Assembly: GCA_903903925.1 (NCBI GenBank)
Contig: CAIVAU010000249.1
Location: 1 to 64,000 of the forward strand
DNA: 64,000 nucleotides
Direction of reading: 5' to 3'
DNA from: an uncultured cyanobacterium
GTDB lineage: Bacteria; Cyanobacteriota; Cyanobacteriia; Cyanobacteriales; Nostocaceae
Shown here: positions 62,244 to 64,000 of the stretch, piece after piece
How positions within the stretch are numbered: position 1 is the stretch's first letter
How the letters are laid out: each line of letters starts with the position of its first letter
Notes under the pieces: model-generated
Databases searched by the model: none
Seen by the model: the letters and a program-made list of their open reading frames with translations, nothing else
What the model was told of the DNA's origin: nothing
Program-made: the position numbers and the translations under genes

Positions 62244-62660
62244 ATGTTTATAAAATTAGCCAATTTAGTGATCATAGTAGTTGGTCTATGTTCGTTTTCA
62301 CTACCCAAAGTGCTGGCAAAGAGTATGGAAATTATGACTTGCAGCAACTACTGGGTAAATTCGGACAATGGGACACAGGAATGTCTAGATAAGAGATTGC
62401 ATGTAGTCGCACAGCATGTATTTAAACAGAATACAAGGGAGGTAGAAGGGCAGAATGGGAATCAGGCTTACGTAGGCGATCATCGGGATACGCACGAAAT
62501 AGGTTCAGTTGGAAGAGAAAGGGGCATTGTACGAGTTTCTAGCAAGGGTACGCAGAGAAGTAAAAATGGTACAAGTAGTGGAAGTAAAAGTAGTGGAAGT
62601 AGAGGAAATAGTGATACTGTAAGCAGGGGCAGTAGTGTAGTAACCGTTCACGGAGAGTAA
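62244..62660 (+). CDS. Hypothetical secreted Ser/Gly/Lys-rich protein
   Basis: 138 residues. A signal peptide is likely (LANLVIIVVGLCSFSLPKVLA). Two cysteines lie in the first third (C33 and C48 region), and residues about 100-135 are Ser/Gly/Lys repeats (SSGSKSSGSRGNSD). No function can be given. It converges on the histidine kinase gene with an 8-bp gap. Confidence 0.55.
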   Translation: MFIKLANLVIIVVGLCSFSLPKVLAKSMEIMTCSNYWVNSDNGTQECLDKRLHVVAQHVFKQNTREVEGQNGNQAYVGDHRDTHEIGSVGRERGIVRVSSKGTQRSKNGTSSGSKSSGSRGNSDTVSRGSSVVTVHGE

Positions 62661-62667
62661 AAAACCG

Positions 62668-64000
62668 CTAATCTCCACTCTTGCCAATTAAGATTGCAAT
62701 TGCCCTCACTAACTCCTCTGGTTCGACGGGTTTGGATAGATGCATTTGAAACCCTGATTTGATGGCTTGTTGCTGGTTAAATTCTCCTGCATAGGCAGTT
62801 AGGGCGATCGCCCGAATCTTTTTCCCCTCACCTGTCTGCAATGCTTTTATCTGGCGCATCAACATATAGCCATCCATGAATGGCATTCCAATGTCACTGA
62901 GTACAACATCTGGCTCTGACTCTGCCAATACTTGCAGTGCATCCATTGCTGATTCCACAGCAGTCACACTTGCACCGAACTGCTCTAGTACAAATGTGTA
63001 GAAGTCACGGGTATCTGCATCATCGTCTACAACTAAGATTTGGATATTTGTCAGGATTGAAGTCGTAAAAAAAGCATCCAAGGCAGCAGTATTTATGTCT
63101 TGTTCTGTGGTTAACTCCCGCTTGATCAACGGTAGCCTGACCGTGAAAGTAGCGCCATGACCTTCCCCTGAACTGTCTGCCCAAATTGTACCACCATGTA
63201 GTTCTACGAGATGACGGACAATTGCTAAACCTAGCCCTAAGCCACCAAACTGTCTGGTTGTCGTGCCATCAGCTTGGCGAAAATATTCAAACACATGGGG
63301 GAGAAAGTCTGGGCTGATCCCTTTGCCTGTGTCACTGATGGTAATTTGAGCTTGAGCGTTAATGCATTCCAGTTGAATATTGACTTGTCCTGCTTCAGGA
63401 GTGAATTTGACGGCATTCGATAAGAGATTCCAGACCACTTGTTGTAACCGACCGGAATCACCCAAAACTTTCCCAACAGAAGGATTCAGCATAGTCTGGA
63501 TTTGAAGGGCTTTAACCTCTGCGGCTAAACGCACTGTCTCTATTGCTGCTTCGATCACGGTTACTAGGTTGACAGGAGCCATATTCAGGTTAAGCTTGCC
63601 TTGTAAGATGCGAGAGACATCCAGCAAGTCTTCAATGAGTTGAACTTGTAATTTAGCATTACGCTCAATTGTTGCTAGGGCTTTCTTCAGTGCTGTGGGT
63701 TCAAACTTTCGGGTCTGTAAAAGTCTCGCCCAACCGAGAATGGGATTGAGCGGGGAGCGCAACTCATGGGACAACACTGCCAGAAACTCATCCTTAATGC
63801 GGTTGGCTTTTTCAGCTTCGGCTCTGGCCGCTTGCTCAAGTTGCAGGAGGCGATCGCGTTCAGCTTCTGCTGCTTTACGGTCGGTCATGTCGATGACTGA
63901 GCCAATGTAACCTTTGAACTGACTATCTCCCTCAAACCTGGGACTAGCGGCGTCAATTGCCCAACGATACTCGCCGTCATGACGCTGTAAGCGGTATTCT
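62668..64000 (-). CDS. Hybrid sensor histidine kinase with PAS, partial (5' end outside the window)
   Basis: The minus-strand frame runs unbroken from the window end. It starts within a PAS/PAC region (EYRLQRHDGEYRWAIDAASP...IGSVIDMTDRKAAE), then a HisKA dimerisation domain with the phospho-His in LSHELRSPLNPILGW, a HATPase domain with N-box (NLLSNAVKF) and G-boxes (GKGISPDF, GLGLGLAI), and a receiver domain at the C-terminus with D in VVLSDIGMPFMDGY. Typical of stand-alone cyanobacterial hybrid kinases; the stimulus is unknown. An internal ATG at 63888 could look like a start, but the PAS homology continues upstream of it, so the gene is cut by the window. Confidence 0.93.
   Translation of the reverse strand, partial: EYRLQRHDGEYRWAIDAASPRFEGDSQFKGYIGSVIDMTDRKAAEAERDRLLQLEQAARAEAEKANRIKDEFLAVLSHELRSPLNPILGWARLLQTRKFEPTALKKALATIERNAKLQVQLIEDLLDVSRILQGKLNLNMAPVNLVTVIEAAIETVRLAAEVKALQIQTMLNPSVGKVLGDSGRLQQVVWNLLSNAVKFTPEAGQVNIQLECINAQAQITISDTGKGISPDFLPHVFEYFRQADGTTTRQFGGLGLGLAIVRHLVELHGGTIWADSSGEGHGATFTVRLPLIKRELTTEQDINTAALDAFFTTSILTNIQILVVDDDADTRDFYTFVLEQFGASVTAVESAMDALQVLAESEPDVVLSDIGMPFMDGYMLMRQIKALQTGEGKKIRAIALTAYAGEFNQQQAIKSGFQMHLSKPVEPEELVRAIAILIGKSGD

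Overview
The window comes from a cyanobacterial chromosome. It carries an atp1 operon with both b and b' subunits, an allophycocyanin cluster (apcE, apcA, apcB, apcC), a tmRNA whose tag ends in VAVAA, many HIP1-type GCGATCGC octamers and many heptanucleotide tandem repeats. A four-REP ApcE and the heptamer repeats fit a filamentous, Nostocales-like lineage, but the genus cannot be fixed from this sequence.

Layout. 1-12 kb: the end of a CRISPR array, an Rpn/DUF4351-type gene, and a co-directional type III-B operon: cmr2 (cas10), cmr3, cmr4, cmr5, a two-RAMP Cmr6/Cmr1-like gene, then a CHAT-SAVED gene 21 bp downstream and a glutathione-S-transferase-like gene. 12-22 kb: accessory metabolism (Gfo/Idh oxidoreductase, PAP/fibrillin-like protein, acyltransferase, secreted phosphoesterase facing a secreted HD-like protein, TauE/SafE permease, serC). 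22-27 kb: a GC-rich pair, GMC oxidoreductase plus a diheme cytochrome c, lying between decayed copies of one unrelated gene. 27.7-28.4 kb: tmRNA with its own terminator and promoter; the promoter lies in a truncated Uma2 gene. 28.5-34.8 kb: the ATP synthase operon on the minus strand. 35-42 kb: a methyltransferase and the apc cluster. 42-64 kb: a DUF433 antitoxin with a broken toxin, a Ser/Thr kinase, ygfZ, cysK, Uma2 genes, tandem PD-(D/E)XK-like genes, a 1-Cys peroxiredoxin, nrtP followed by a stump of narB, the pyruvate dehydrogenase E2 gene, an acyl-ACP/CoA synthetase and a hybrid histidine kinase cut by the window end.

How the parts work together. The most interesting unit is the defence operon. 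Cas10 keeps an intact GGDD cyclase motif, so it should make cyclic oligoadenylate on target recognition. The SAVED domain of the next protein is a cyclic-nucleotide sensor fold, and its CHAT domain keeps a His/Cys caspase-like pair. The predicted output is signal-activated proteolysis. The nitrate region shows a deletion that joined the first ~49 codons of narB to the front of a DUF433/DUF5615 toxin-antitoxin pair. Intergenic regions are repeatedly invaded by G-rich heptamer arrays that run into C-rich arrays across an AT-rich core, so they can fold into large hairpins.
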